From an uncultured Eubacteriales bacterium (lineage in GTDB: Bacteria > Bacillota > Clostridia > Oscillospirales > Acutalibacteraceae), in contig CAKVEP010000002.1 of NCBI GenBank assembly GCA_934729465.1, forward strand, positions 1 to 64,000: a stretch of 64,000 bases of DNA. The letters are read 5' to 3'. The position numbers and the translations under genes are program-made. How positions within the stretch are numbered: position 1 is the first letter of the stretch; each line of letters opens with the position of its first letter. This document shows, piece by piece, positions 43,243 through 52,163 of this stretch. The notes under the pieces were generated by a model. That model saw only the letters and a program-made list of their open reading frames with translations. It was not told the DNA's origin and made no database searches.

Positions 43243-44580
43243 TTATTTAGACAATTCTACGATTTTTGACCAAGTCAAAGGTCCAACCGTACCATTGTTT
43301 ATCATTATACCGTTGTTTTGTTGCACGGCTCTTACGGCGTCTTCAGTTGCTTGGTCGAATGTTCCGGTTACTTCAACATTTGGAATGTAAGAATGTTTTG
43401 TGGCGGCTCTTTGGAGATATTGTTGTAGCGTTCTTACATCCGGACCGGTCATTCCAATATTTAGTTGTCTTCCGGGATATATCTCATCACTTATGGATAA
43501 GTATTCGCTTGGAATATTAGAAACGTTGGAATCATAAACACTTAAAATTTTGTTCCAAGTGTTTCTGTCGACTTCTCCTGTTGTTGGCAAGCCGTATTTT
43601 TGCTGGAATGCTACCACGGCATTTCTAGTGTTAGGACCGAAAAATTTGTCTACTGTTATATTTGGAATATCATCATCGAAAAATCCTATTATGGATAAAT
43701 AGTATTGTATAACGCCAACTTCATCTCCGGTGTCACCTTGTTTTAAAAGCTCGGGGTATATTCTCTGAGCTTCGGTTATTGAGATGCCTTCTGAGGTTAA
43801 TTCAGACAAACGTTTTACGTTATTATATAAAAATTTAACTTTATACCAAGTTGCCTTTCCAACAATTCCATCAACAGTTAGATTGAAAATTTCCTGAAAT
43901 TTACGAACAGCTGCTTCTGTTTCAGGACTAAACACGCCATTTGTTTCGGTTATTTTAGGAATTGCCGGATAGTTGTCGCTGATTCTGTTTAATTCACGCT
44001 GTATAATTCTAACGTCTTCTCCAACGCTACCCAGTCGTAAGGGAGCACCGGGATATGATTCCACGTTTTCTTGAAGGGGTGCGTTGCGCACAATATTAAT
44101 GTTATCTCCATAATAAGTTTGCAAAATTTCATATGGAAATTTTCCTTGTTCAGCTAAATCCACCGTGCCCCATTGAGAAAGTCCTTCGCAAGTAACGTTT
44201 ATTCCGTCGCAATACTGAGCAAACAATGGTTCAACGAATCCTTGCCTTACAATGTAGTTATTGAATATATCATCAACGATTTTTACTATACTATCAAAAT
44301 ATTCACGATTTTCTATAAATTTTTGGTCGTATCTTGTTGAGCTTGTAATGTCGAAATCGTAGCCTTTACTTCTATACCACTCTGTATAAATTCTGTTTAA
44401 AGCGTAACTTATTTCAGCGAGTATGTTGGCTCTTAGTGCACTTTCGGGCCAAGTTGGATAAAGCTCGCTTGAAGCCACGTTTTTTATGTACTCAATAAAA
44501 GATACCCTAACGTTTCTTGCAGGTTCATCAGGGTCTCCCATATGTACGGTTATATATTCCGGAATTATAGGATTTGGCAT
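43243..44580 (-). CDS. spore cortex-lytic enzyme, SleC-like (SpoIID domain plus three peptidoglycan-binding domains)
   Basis: Predicted lytic transglycosylase that degrades spore cortex during germination. Residues about 8-170 are a SpoIID/LytB-type domain: FIEYIKNVASSEL with the likely catalytic Glu39, TEWYRSKGYDFDITSST, and GLSQWGTVDLAEQG. Three PG-binding domains follow (about 190-255, 285-360, 375-445; GSVGEDVRIIQRELN, TGDEVGVIQYYL, TGPDVRTLQQYL). It has no signal peptide, as expected for a mother-cell coat protein. The upstream gene supplies a domain that SleC proteins usually carry on the same chain. GGAGAG site before ATG 44580. Confidence 0.88.
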   Translation of the reverse strand: MPNPIIPEYITVHMGDPDEPARNVRVSFIEYIKNVASSELYPTWPESALRANILAEISYALNRIYTEWYRSKGYDFDITSSTRYDQKFIENREYFDSIVKIVDDIFNNYIVRQGFVEPLFAQYCDGINVTCEGLSQWGTVDLAEQGKFPYEILQTYYGDNINIVRNAPLQENVESYPGAPLRLGSVGEDVRIIQRELNRISDNYPAIPKITETNGVFSPETEAAVRKFQEIFNLTVDGIVGKATWYKVKFLYNNVKRLSELTSEGISITEAQRIYPELLKQGDTGDEVGVIQYYLSIIGFFDDDIPNITVDKFFGPNTRNAVVAFQQKYGLPTTGEVDRNTWNKILSVYDSNVSNIPSEYLSISDEIYPGRQLNIGMTGPDVRTLQQYLQRAATKHSYIPNVEVTGTFDQATEDAVRAVQQNNGIMINNGTVGPLTWSKIVELSK

Positions 44581-44608
44581 ATATGTATTACTCTCCTTAT
44601 AAATTAAT

Positions 44609-45145
44609 TTAATTCATATCATTTGGCACGAGTCTTACGGGAAGAATTGCTTTAGTATTACTGAAAATTTGTACGTTTGGAGGAAATTCCAAAGAAAAAT
44701 TTGGATGTGAAGCAGACACATCATATGTTGAATAAGGAATTGTGTCGGAAGGCTTTTCAGACAAAGCTTCAGCTGGGGCAGGGAGTTCTATGTTTTCAAT
44801 AATTCCGCTTGGATTGGTCTCACCTTCAAAAAACGTTTTTTCTCCGTCGGTAAATTTACGGCTTATTTTTATATGTACTTTATCCACCGGTATGGTTTGC
44901 TGGGCGGCAAAGGCTTGAATTTTTAAGTGACCTGTTTGATTATTTCTGTCCATGAATTGTTGATATGTTTCAGGCGGTTCGTTGGTATTCGGGTAAATTG
45001 TACCTGTTTGATTTTGGGGTAAGTCAGTGGTGGCATTTACCGTCATAATTTTAGGTTCTGTGTTTTTGAAAGGACTTTTTTTAGCTACAGCCAAAAGCTC
45101 GTTCTTATATTTTTCTACTAAATTTCGAAATTCATTTTTGTCCAT
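44609..45145 (-). CDS. SleC N-terminal (prealbumin-like) domain protein
   Basis: 178 residues. An N-terminal helix with Lys-rich sequence and a Pro/Asn/Thr linker (about 35-75) lead into a beta-rich domain (about 75-178). That domain has the pattern of the SleC pro-region: HIKISRKFTDGEKTFFEG, NIELPAPAEAL and IPYSTYDVSASHPNF, then VQIFSNTKAILPVRLVP. It ends 28 bases before the enzyme gene, which has its own ribosome site, so the split is real and not a frameshift. Likely holds or inhibits the enzyme in the spore. Confidence 0.72.
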   Translation of the reverse strand: MDKNEFRNLVEKYKNELLAVAKKSPFKNTEPKIMTVNATTDLPQNQTGTIYPNTNEPPETYQQFMDRNNQTGHLKIQAFAAQQTIPVDKVHIKISRKFTDGEKTFFEGETNPSGIIENIELPAPAEALSEKPSDTIPYSTYDVSASHPNFSLEFPPNVQIFSNTKAILPVRLVPNDMN

Positions 45146-45202
45146 ACTGTTTCCTCCAGATTAATTACTTTATTTATACAAAAATATGTAAATAGTAATA
45201 TT

Positions 45203-45230
45203 ATAGTATGCGTCGCCTTAGCTTTGCGTG
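45203..45230 (-). promoter_or_regulatory. sigma-K-like promoter for the cortex-lytic genes
   Basis: On the minus strand CATACTATA (45203-45211) fits the mother-cell -10 CATAnnnTA, with AC (45229-45230) 17 bases upstream as the -35. The start is about 55 bases before the first gene, which has a GGAGGA ribosome site. Such short motifs can arise by chance. Confidence 0.5.
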
Positions 45231-45263
45231 AGTAAAATAATATATGGAAAATTAAAAATAAGG

Positions 45264-45292
45264 TTTAAATTTGTTTTGTTTTGTGATATAAT
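45264..45292 (+). promoter_or_regulatory. extended -10 promoter for the SCIFF precursor
   Basis: TG-A-TATAAT (TATAAT at 45287-45292) with only a weak -35, TTTAAA, 17 bases upstream. The precursor start is 37 bases downstream. Confidence 0.65.
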
Positions 45293-45328
45293 TTTTAATG
45301 TGTAAATTATAATTTGGAGGAGTTAAAT

Positions 45329-45466
45329 ATGAAACATTTAAAAACTATAAACAAAGGTAAATTGCAAGAAAGCGCAATAAAAGGTGGATGTGGCGAATGT
45401 CAAGCATCTTGCCAGTCAGCTTGCAAAACTTCTTGTACGGTTGCTAACCAAAAGTGTGAAAGATAA
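45329..45466 (+). CDS. scfA: SCIFF ranthipeptide precursor (six cysteines in forty-five residues)
   Basis: Ribosomal peptide that is matured to a thioether-bridged ranthipeptide. Exactly 45 residues: a leader MKHLKTINKGKLQESAIKGG, then a core with Cys at 21, 24, 28, 32, 36 and 43, alternating with likely acceptor residues (Thr35, Thr37 and others). GGAGG lies 7 bases before ATG 45329. A terminator hairpin separates it from its maturase gene. SCIFF is near-universal in clostridia and reported to act in signalling. Confidence 0.97.
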   Translation: MKHLKTINKGKLQESAIKGGCGECQASCQSACKTSCTVANQKCER

Positions 45467-45501
45467 TTAATTGTTTCGCATTGAATTGTTTTGAAAAGAT
45501 A

Positions 45502-45530
45502 ACAGTGCGTAATTTCGCACTGTATTTTTA
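45502..45530 (+). terminator. terminator between the SCIFF precursor and its maturase
   Basis: Perfect 8-bp stem ACAGTGCG / CGCACTGT (45502-45509, 45516-45523) with loop TAATTT and then ATTTTTATT. Partial read-through would give excess precursor over maturase. Confidence 0.8.
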
Positions 45531-45547
45531 TTAAATGGGGTTATTTT

Positions 45548-46906
45548 ATGATACATAAATATAAAATGAACGGCTTTAACATAGTTATGGATATAAACAG
45601 TGGTGCTATTCATATTTTTGATGATTTAGCTTATGATATGCTAGATAATTTAGATGAAAACATGGAAGAGACTGTTCCGGAACAGGTATATAATGAACAT
45701 TCGGATAAATATAGCAAAGAGGAAATTGAAGAAACATACGGTGAATTATACGATATGTATAAAAAAGGTCTTTTGTTCTCTAAGGAACAATATTCAAGCG
45801 ACATAAAAGACAAATCTATAAAATCTCCTATAAAATCAATGTGTATTAACATTGCGCACGATTGTAATTTGAGGTGTGAGTATTGCTTTGCTGATAAGGG
45901 AGATTTCGGCGGGGAACGTATGTTAATGTCTGAAGAAACGGGCAAAAAAGCAATTGATTTTCTTATAAAAAATTCCGGAAACAGGTATAATTTAGAGGTG
46001 GACTTTTTCGGTGGAGAGCCTTTAATGAATTTTGAAGTGGTTAAGAAAATTGTTGAATATGCTAGAAGTCTTGAGGAAAAGCACAATAAAAAGTTTCGTT
46101 TTACTATCACTACCAATGGATTATTGCTTACAGATGACAAAATAGATTACATAAATAAAGAAATGTCTAATGTGGTGTTGTCGCTAGACGGAAGAAAAGA
46201 AATAAACGATATGCTCAGAAAAACAAAAGGTGGACAAGGCTCTTATGATGTAATAGTGCCTAAATATCAGAAACTTGTTCAAACAAGGGGAGATAAGGAC
46301 TATTATGTCAGAGGCACATTCACAAAAAATAATTTAGATTTTACTAATGATGTTTTGCATATTAATGAGTTGGGATTTGACCAAATATCTGTGGAACCTG
46401 TTGTGTCTGACGAAAAATTAGAATACTCTATAAAAACTGAAGATATTCCGAGAGTTTATGAAGAGTATGAAAAGTTAGCTAAAGCAATAATAAAATTGAA
46501 AAAACAAGGTTCAAAGATAAACTTTTTCCACTTTATGATAGACCTTGATGATGGTCCGTGTGTGATAAAAAGGCTTAAAGGCTGTGGATGTGGAAATGAA
46601 TATGTTGCTGTTACTCCACAGGGAGATATATATCCTTGTCACCAATTCGTTGGTAAAGAAGAGTGGAAGTTAGGCAATCTTCACGATGATAGCTTTAATA
46701 ATGACATGAAAAATACATTTTCAAAGGCTAATATTTACAATAAAAAAGGTTGCAACGAATGTTGGGCAAAATTTTATTGTAGCGGAGGTTGCAATGCCAA
46801 TAACTTTGAGTATGAAGGAGATATTTTAAGTCCTCATGAAATTTCTTGCGCTCTTCAAAAGAAAAGAATAGAGTGTGCAATAATGGTGAAGGCTGCTTTG
46901 GCATAG
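45548..46906 (+). CDS. scfB: SCIFF radical SAM maturase
   Basis: Forms Cys-to-residue thioethers in the precursor. 452 residues: an N-terminal peptide-recognition (RRE-like) region to about 95, the radical-SAM core with CNLRCEYCFADKG near 106-118 and DFFGGEPLMN, then a SPASM domain binding auxiliary clusters: CGCGNEYVAVTPQGDIYPCHQF and CNECWAKFYCSGGCNANN (shown in part), with a late Cys near 437. The length and SPASM match known SCIFF maturases. It lies 81 bases after the precursor. Confidence 0.97.
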   Translation: MIHKYKMNGFNIVMDINSGAIHIFDDLAYDMLDNLDENMEETVPEQVYNEHSDKYSKEEIEETYGELYDMYKKGLLFSKEQYSSDIKDKSIKSPIKSMCINIAHDCNLRCEYCFADKGDFGGERMLMSEETGKKAIDFLIKNSGNRYNLEVDFFGGEPLMNFEVVKKIVEYARSLEEKHNKKFRFTITTNGLLLTDDKIDYINKEMSNVVLSLDGRKEINDMLRKTKGGQGSYDVIVPKYQKLVQTRGDKDYYVRGTFTKNNLDFTNDVLHINELGFDQISVEPVVSDEKLEYSIKTEDIPRVYEEYEKLAKAIIKLKKQGSKINFFHFMIDLDDGPCVIKRLKGCGCGNEYVAVTPQGDIYPCHQFVGKEEWKLGNLHDDSFNNDMKNTFSKANIYNKKGCNECWAKFYCSGGCNANNFEYEGDILSPHEISCALQKKRIECAIMVKAALA

Positions 46907-46929
46907 TATTTTGTATGTTTGATTTATTT

Positions 46930-46960
46930 AATCCTCTGATTTTTGTTGGAGGATTTTTTA
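46930..46960 (+). terminator. terminator after the SCIFF maturase
   Basis: AATCCTC / GAGGATT (46930-46936, 46949-46955) followed by a T-run. Confidence 0.75.
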
Positions 46961-46961
46961 T

Positions 46962-47000
46962 ATTAAAAAAGGCATTTACATTATAATAATGTAAGTGCCT
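46962..47000 (-). terminator. terminator of the 47.0-kb orphan gene
   Basis: On the minus strand AGGCACTTACATTA pairs with TAATGTAAATGCCT and is followed by six T (46965-46970), just past the stop codon. Confidence 0.75.
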
Positions 47001-47020
47001 AAATTTATAATATTTGAATT

Positions 47021-47608
47021 TTAAAATATGTTGCACCTTGATGACTGCCTACCATTGTTAGGTGGTGTCATGTTATTGTTTTCTTCAACAGAAGGAGAGT
47101 TATGATGAGCGATAGTTGTATTGTTTTCGTTAGCGTTATCTTGAGGATTAATCTCGATTTCTCCTTCAGTTATTTGTCTTGGAGACAGTCTCATCAAAGA
47201 AGTTTTCAACTTATTTAATTGTTTTATCAAATAAGAAATTCTCCACTTATTTTCTGAAACATGAACTGAAACTGGTCCTAAATTTAGTCCATTATTATTT
47301 ACATTTTCTGCAAATTGTGTAATACTTTCGCAACTTGCAGATACACTTTCAATAAGTTCATTTATTTTCTCCATAGTTTCCTTTTCCCCGGTAATAACAC
47401 TTAAAACCCCCTGACTATTTGCTTTTTTTAATAGTATATCGAATTCATTTGTAGCGCTATTAATTGTTTTTACGGTTTTATTTACTCCATTAACATCTAT
47501 TTTATCTAACAAATTTTTTGTCTTGTATATAAAAACTCCGGATACAAGAACAGTTACAGTAGCTGCAGTTTTTAAAATTATACTTGATATTTCGTTTGCA
47601 TTACTCAT
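47021..47608 (-). CDS. orphan membrane-associated protein ending in a CaaX-like Cys-Asn-Ile-Phe (195 aa)
   Basis: Unrecognised. An N-terminal hydrophobic helix (about 8-27, SIILKTAATVTVLVSGVFIY) is followed by a helical region (about 30-145) and a Pro/Asn/Glu-rich disordered tail (about 150-195). The last residues are SSRCNIF, the only Cys besides one near residue 93. The stop, codons and downstream terminator confirm the end. In eukaryotes a terminal C-a-a-X with X = Phe is a geranylgeranylation signal; in a bacterium it may be chance. Single-gene unit with a strong promoter and AAGGAG site. Confidence 0.78.
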   Translation of the reverse strand: MSNANEISSIILKTAATVTVLVSGVFIYKTKNLLDKIDVNGVNKTVKTINSATNEFDILLKKANSQGVLSVITGEKETMEKINELIESVSASCESITQFAENVNNNGLNLGPVSVHVSENKWRISYLIKQLNKLKTSLMRLSPRQITEGEIEINPQDNANENNTTIAHHNSPSVEENNNMTPPNNGRQSSRCNIF

Positions 47609-47642
47609 GATTTATACTCCTTCTTTAATTTAATATAACTCA

Positions 47643-47670
47643 ATTATAATTTAAATGAAAAAAATGTCAA
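47643..47670 (-). promoter_or_regulatory. sigma-A promoter for the 47.0-kb orphan gene
   Basis: TTGACA (47665-47670), 16-base spacer, TATAAT (47643-47648). Confidence 0.75.
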
Positions 47671-47755
47671 CACATTATTTTTAGAATGGAATAAAACATA
47701 TTTTTCAATCATATAAATTAGATGAAATCAGAAGTTTAAATATGGGGGAAAATTT

Positions 47756-48397
47756 ATGACAAAGATGTTTGAAAAATTAAAGAGCTACAACAAGGAGCAT
47801 GACATTATCAATTTTTTATATGAAAACAAGTTGTTAATATCTTTTTCATTTGTTTTAATCATGGGAATGATATTAGGAACTATGTGTGTTAGAAATATAA
47901 GTGTTGATACTGTAAAGAATTTGAATTTTTTATTTGTAAATGATTTTCAGCAACGAATATCACAGCCGTATTTTATGGCTTTTATTGCTTCTCTTTCATC
48001 GCTTACGATTTTTATAATATCTATAATATTTTTAACATTGTCGTCTTGCGGAATATTTCTTGTTCCTGCAGTGTTGTTTTTCAGAGGATTTGGAATCGGA
48101 ATTTCAGCCGGATATTTATATTTAATTCATGGATTAAAAGGGGTAGCTTTTCATATTTTGATTTTGCTTCCGGGAATATTTATATCTTCTATAGGACTTA
48201 TACTTATATGTATAGAGTCTGTGAAATTCTCGTATGAATATTTAAAAAAGCTGTTTCCTAAATCAAATAGCGAAAGCCTTTGGTTAAAGCTTAAAGTATA
48301 TTTTAGAAAGATTACATATTTAATGATACTTTTAGTTTTATCTTCCTTTGTTGACATGATATTTATGATGTTGTTTTCAAGATTTTTTATGTTTTAA
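47756..48397 (+). CDS. spoIIM: stage II sporulation protein M
   Basis: Membrane scaffold of the SpoIID-M-P peptidoglycan-remodelling complex during engulfment. 213 residues with five membrane helices; the core FLVPAVLFFRGFGIGISAGY and HILILLPGIFISSIGL match the family. The length fits Bacillus SpoIIM (about 214). Its stop and that of the converging pseudouridine synthase gene overlap in a shared TTAA. spoIID and spoIIP are not in the window. Confidence 0.88.
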   Translation: MTKMFEKLKSYNKEHDIINFLYENKLLISFSFVLIMGMILGTMCVRNISVDTVKNLNFLFVNDFQQRISQPYFMAFIASLSSLTIFIISIIFLTLSSCGIFLVPAVLFFRGFGIGISAGYLYLIHGLKGVAFHILILLPGIFISSIGLILICIESVKFSYEYLKKLFPKSNSESLWLKLKVYFRKITYLMILLVLSSFVDMIFMMLFSRFFMF

Positions 48398-49359
48398 CTT
48401 TTAATTCCTTTATAAAATGTCGGTAAAAACCAAACGTCGTTTACTTCAAATTCTTTGTCGTTAAGATAGTTAAGAATTCCGGCGTCGGTTGTAAATTTGA
48501 ATTTTAATTTATATGAATACAGTGCTTGATAATTAAAGCCTGTATTTTTATTTTGCTTGTTAAAGCCGTATTTTCCGTCGCCAACGATTGGGTGACCTAT
48601 GTAAGACATATGAGCACGTATTTGATGGGTTCTGCCTGTTAACAGCTGAACTTCGAGCAAACTAAAATCATTTATTTCATCTATTACTTTATATTTAGTG
48701 ATTATGGTTTTAGACTTCGATGTTTTTTTATTTGATACATATACTCTGTTTTGTTTTTCGTTTTTTTCTAAGAAATTTTTAAGAGTGTTTTGTTTTAGCT
48801 TTAGTTTGCCGTGAACAATACATAAATATCGTTTGTCGAGTTCCCTAAGCTTCATTTTTTCGTTGAGTATTCTTAGAGTTTCGGCGTTTTTTGCGGCAAT
48901 TACTATTCCTCCAGTGTTTCTGTCTATTCTATTAACAAGGGCAGGTGCAAATGAATTTTCATCTGAAGGATTGTATTCTCCCTTGTCGAATAAATAGTGG
49001 TGAACCCGGTTTATAAGACAATCAATTTGATTACCGTCTTCCGGATGAACCACTAATCCCGGCTTTTTATCGAGCAACATTATATTGCTATCCTCGTAGA
49101 CTATATTTAAAATTTTGGGTGCACTTAAAAATTTGTTAGGTTCGGAATTGTCTTCAAAAAATTCGTCTTTAATGTATAGCTCAACAACGTCTCCTTCGTT
49201 TAGTCTTAGAGATATTGTTGGCTTCTTTCTATTTACTTTAATTTTCTTAGTTCTTATATATTTATACATAAGAGAAAGTGGCAATTGCTTTATTGTTTTT
49301 ACTAAAAATTTGTCTAGACGCTGACCGGCGTCGTTACTGTTTATAATTATAGTTTTCAT
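48394..49359 (-). CDS. RluA family pseudouridine synthase
   Basis: 321 residues: an S4 domain (LDKFLVKTIKQLPLSLMYKYI, in part), RluA-type catalytic core with VNRIDRNTGGIVIAAKN (catalytic Asp), and GRTHQIRAHMSYIGHPIVGD. Probably acts on 23S rRNA; which uridines cannot be read off. ATG 49359 follows GGAG by 6 bases; the earlier ATG is rejected. Confidence 0.93.
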   Translation of the reverse strand: MKTIIINSNDAGQRLDKFLVKTIKQLPLSLMYKYIRTKKIKVNRKKPTISLRLNEGDVVELYIKDEFFEDNSEPNKFLSAPKILNIVYEDSNIMLLDKKPGLVVHPEDGNQIDCLINRVHHYLFDKGEYNPSDENSFAPALVNRIDRNTGGIVIAAKNAETLRILNEKMKLRELDKRYLCIVHGKLKLKQNTLKNFLEKNEKQNRVYVSNKKTSKSKTIITKYKVIDEINDFSLLEVQLLTGRTHQIRAHMSYIGHPIVGDGKYGFNKQNKNTGFNYQALYSYKLKFKFTTDAGILNYLNDKEFEVNDVWFLPTFYKGIKS

Positions 49360-49405
49360 GTTAATCTCCAATCGATAAGGTTATTTGTAAAATATACATC
49401 TTTTC

Positions 49406-49434
49406 TTTATGAATTTAAAGATATGTGATATAAT
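49406..49434 (+). promoter_or_regulatory. extended -10 promoter for radC
   Basis: TG-A-TATAAT (TATAAT at 49429-49434) with a weak -35. The radC start is 34 bases downstream. Confidence 0.55.
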
Positions 49435-49467
49435 AAAAAGAAATTTGATGAATAATATGTAAGGGGT

Positions 49468-50157
49468 ATGAGAACATTGCACGACGGTCATAGAGAAAGG
49501 ATAAGAAAAAGATATTTTGAAAATGGTGTTGACGGGATGCAACCTCATGAAGTGTTAGAGCTAGCTTTATTTTACGCTATTCCTAGAAAAAATACAAATG
49601 TTATAGCTCATGAATTGCTAAATAAATTCGGAACAATATCCGCCGTATTTGACGCACCTTTAAAATTACTTGAAGAGGTTGATGGAATAGGTCGGTCTGC
49701 AGCTATGTTTATAAAATTAATACCTGAACTTTCAAGAATATATATGGAAGATAAGTATAATAATGATGACAACATCGTAACAGACGATGCTATTTGTGAC
49801 AGGATATGTTTAAAGCTTTTGAACAGAACTGATGAGATGGTTGCGGCTGTACTTCTTGATGCTAAAGGAAAGTTAGTGTATGATGGCATTGTTAGTAAAG
49901 GCACGATTAATTCTGTTGACATATGTATAAGAAAAATAGTTGAACTGGTTATGACGTATAACGCTTGTTCCATTGTTATAGGACATAATCATCCAAGCGG
50001 CATGGCAATACCTTCAAATGATGATATTACAACCACTAAAAAATTGTTTCAAATTTTGAGTACAATGAAGGTTACGCTTTTAGACCATATAATAGTGGCG
50101 GATAATGAATACACATCTCTTAGAGACAGTGAAATTTCAGAAGATATATTTTCATAA
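49468..50157 (+). CDS. radC: RadC family JAMM-domain protein
   Basis: 229 residues: an N-terminal HhH region ([17 protein letters not shown], about 65) and a C-terminal JAMM metal site, [16 protein letters not shown] (about 171-186). Despite the name, a DNA repair role is not proven; JAMM members may be nucleases or peptidases. It starts a likely radC-uvrB-uvrA-decarboxylase-darA-holB-ricT series. Confidence 0.94.
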   Translation: MRTLHDGHRERIRKRYFENGVDGMQPHEVLELALFYAIPRKNTNVIAHELLNKFGTISAVFDAPLKLLEEVDGIGRSAAMFIKLIPELSRIYMEDKYNNDDNIVTDDAICDRICLKLLNRTDEMVAAVLLDAKGKLVYDGIVSKGTINSVDICIRKIVELVMTYNACSIVIGHNHPSGMAIPSNDDITTTKKLFQILSTMKVTLLDHIIVADNEYTSLRDSEISEDIFS

Positions 50158-50189
50158 AATCAAGCTTTAAAAGAAAGGAGCACAATAAA

Positions 50190-52154
50190 ATGGAGTTTAA
50201 AATTCATTCGGATTATAAACCAAAAGGCGACCAACCTCAAGCAATAGATAAGCTATCAGACGGCGTTAAAAAAGGGTATAAAGAGCAAACACTTCTTGGA
50301 GTTACCGGTTCCGGAAAAACATTTACCATGGCAAACATTATAGAAAAAGTACAGAAACCAACGCTTGTTTTAGCTCATAATAAAACGCTTGCAGCACAAT
50401 TGTGTTCGGAATTTAAAGAATTTTTCCCTGAAAATGCAGTTGAATATTTTGTTTCTTATTATGACTACTATCAACCAGAAGCTTATATTGCTTCTACGGA
50501 CACTTATATAGAAAAAGACTCTGCGATAAATGATGAAATAGATAAGCTTAGACACTCCGCAACTTCTGCTTTGTCTGAAAGGAAAGATGTTATAATAGTT
50601 GCCAGTGTGTCGTGTATATACAGTCTTGGAAACCCTATAGACTACAGAACTATGGTTATTTCTTTAAGACCGGGAATGCAAAAAAGCAGGGAAGAACTAC
50701 TTTCAAAGCTTGTTGAATTACAATATGAAAGAAACGATGTAAACTTGGTGAGAAATAAATTCAGGGTTCGTGGAGATGTTGTAGAAATATTCCCTGTTTC
50801 GTCGTTTAATACGATAGTGCGGGTTGAATTTTTCGGCGATGAAATAGACAGAATAAGTGAGGTAAACCCTGTAACAGGAGAAGTAATATCTGTTTTAAAG
50901 CATATTGCTATATATCCGGCGTCACATTATATTGTTCCGAAAGATAAATTGAAAATTGCTCTTAGTGAAATAGAAAAGGAAATGAATGAGCAGGTAAAAT
51001 ATTTTAGAGATGAAGATAAGTTAATAGAAGCGCAACGTATAGAGCAGCGGACAAAGTACGACATGGAAATGCTTGAAGAAATAGGTTTTTGCAAGGGGAT
51101 AGAAAATTATTCGAGGATAATGTCTGGAAGGGAGCCAGGGACAGCTCCATTTACTCTTTTTGACTATTTCCCGAAAGATTTTTTACTGTTTATAGATGAG
51201 TCTCATGTTACGCTCCCTCAGGTAAGAGCTATGTATGCGGGGGACAGAGCTAGAAAAGAGAACCTTATAAGCTATGGCTTTAGACTCCCCTCAGCATATG
51301 ATAACAGACCAATGACGTATGATGAATTTTACTCTAAAATAAATCAAGTTATATTTGTCAGCGCAACACCCGGAGATGTTGAACTCGAAAAAAGCGAGCA
51401 GATTGTGGAGCAGGTTATACGTCCAACGGGGCTTCTTGACCCCGAGATTATAGTCAAGCCTGTTGACGGACAGATAGATGACATAGTAAGCGAAATAAGA
51501 AAGCGAATAGACGTAAAAGAGAGAGTTCTTATAACAACATTAACGAAGAAAATGGCTGAAGATTTAACCGATTATCTTCGTGATTTGGATATTAAAGTAA
51601 AGTATATGCACAGCGACGTTGATACTGTCGAAAGGATGGAAATAGTAAGAGATTTAAGGCTTGGCAATATAGACGTTTTAGTTGGAATAAATCTTTTAAG
51701 GGAAGGTTTAGATATTCCTGAGGTGTCGTTAGTTGCAATACTTGATGCGGATAAAGAAGGATTTTTGAGGTCTGAGAGGTCGCTTATCCAAACTATAGGA
51801 AGAGCTGCTCGCAACGCAAATGGACAAGTTATAATGTATGCCGACAGTGTTACGCCATCCATGGAAACAGCAATAAGAGAAACCCAAAGGCGCAGAGACA
51901 TACAGATGAAGTATAACAAAGAACATGGGATAATTCCAAAAACGATAAATAAAAAGGTGTTTGACGTTTTAGAAATATCAAGCAAAGACGACAAAGAAAA
52001 TAAGTCATCTAATTATAAAAAGCTAAGCACCTCAGAAAGAAGACAGCTTATAAACCAGATGACTAAAGAAATGAAAGCAGCATCAAAAATGCTTGAATTT
52101 GAACACGCAGCATTTTTAAGAGATGAAATTGAAAAATTAAAAAAGTTGGATTAA
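50190..52154 (+). CDS. uvrB: excinuclease ABC subunit B
   Basis: DNA damage-loading helicase of nucleotide excision repair. 654 residues: [16 protein letters not shown] (Walker A, about 34-49), the beta-hairpin [11 protein letters not shown] (about 92-102), helicase motifs DESH and [26 protein letters not shown], and the C-terminal UvrC-binding helix. Strong AAAGGAG site. Confidence 0.98.
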   Translation: MEFKIHSDYKPKGDQPQAIDKLSDGVKKGYKEQTLLGVTGSGKTFTMANIIEKVQKPTLVLAHNKTLAAQLCSEFKEFFPENAVEYFVSYYDYYQPEAYIASTDTYIEKDSAINDEIDKLRHSATSALSERKDVIIVASVSCIYSLGNPIDYRTMVISLRPGMQKSREELLSKLVELQYERNDVNLVRNKFRVRGDVVEIFPVSSFNTIVRVEFFGDEIDRISEVNPVTGEVISVLKHIAIYPASHYIVPKDKLKIALSEIEKEMNEQVKYFRDEDKLIEAQRIEQRTKYDMEMLEEIGFCKGIENYSRIMSGREPGTAPFTLFDYFPKDFLLFIDESHVTLPQVRAMYAGDRARKENLISYGFRLPSAYDNRPMTYDEFYSKINQVIFVSATPGDVELEKSEQIVEQVIRPTGLLDPEIIVKPVDGQIDDIVSEIRKRIDVKERVLITTLTKKMAEDLTDYLRDLDIKVKYMHSDVDTVERMEIVRDLRLGNIDVLVGINLLREGLDIPEVSLVAILDADKEGFLRSERSLIQTIGRAARNANGQVIMYADSVTPSMETAIRETQRRRDIQMKYNKEHGIIPKTINKKVFDVLEISSKDDKENKSSNYKKLSTSERRQLINQMTKEMKAASKMLEFEHAAFLRDEIEKLKKLD

Positions 52155-52163
52155 GGTGAAAAA

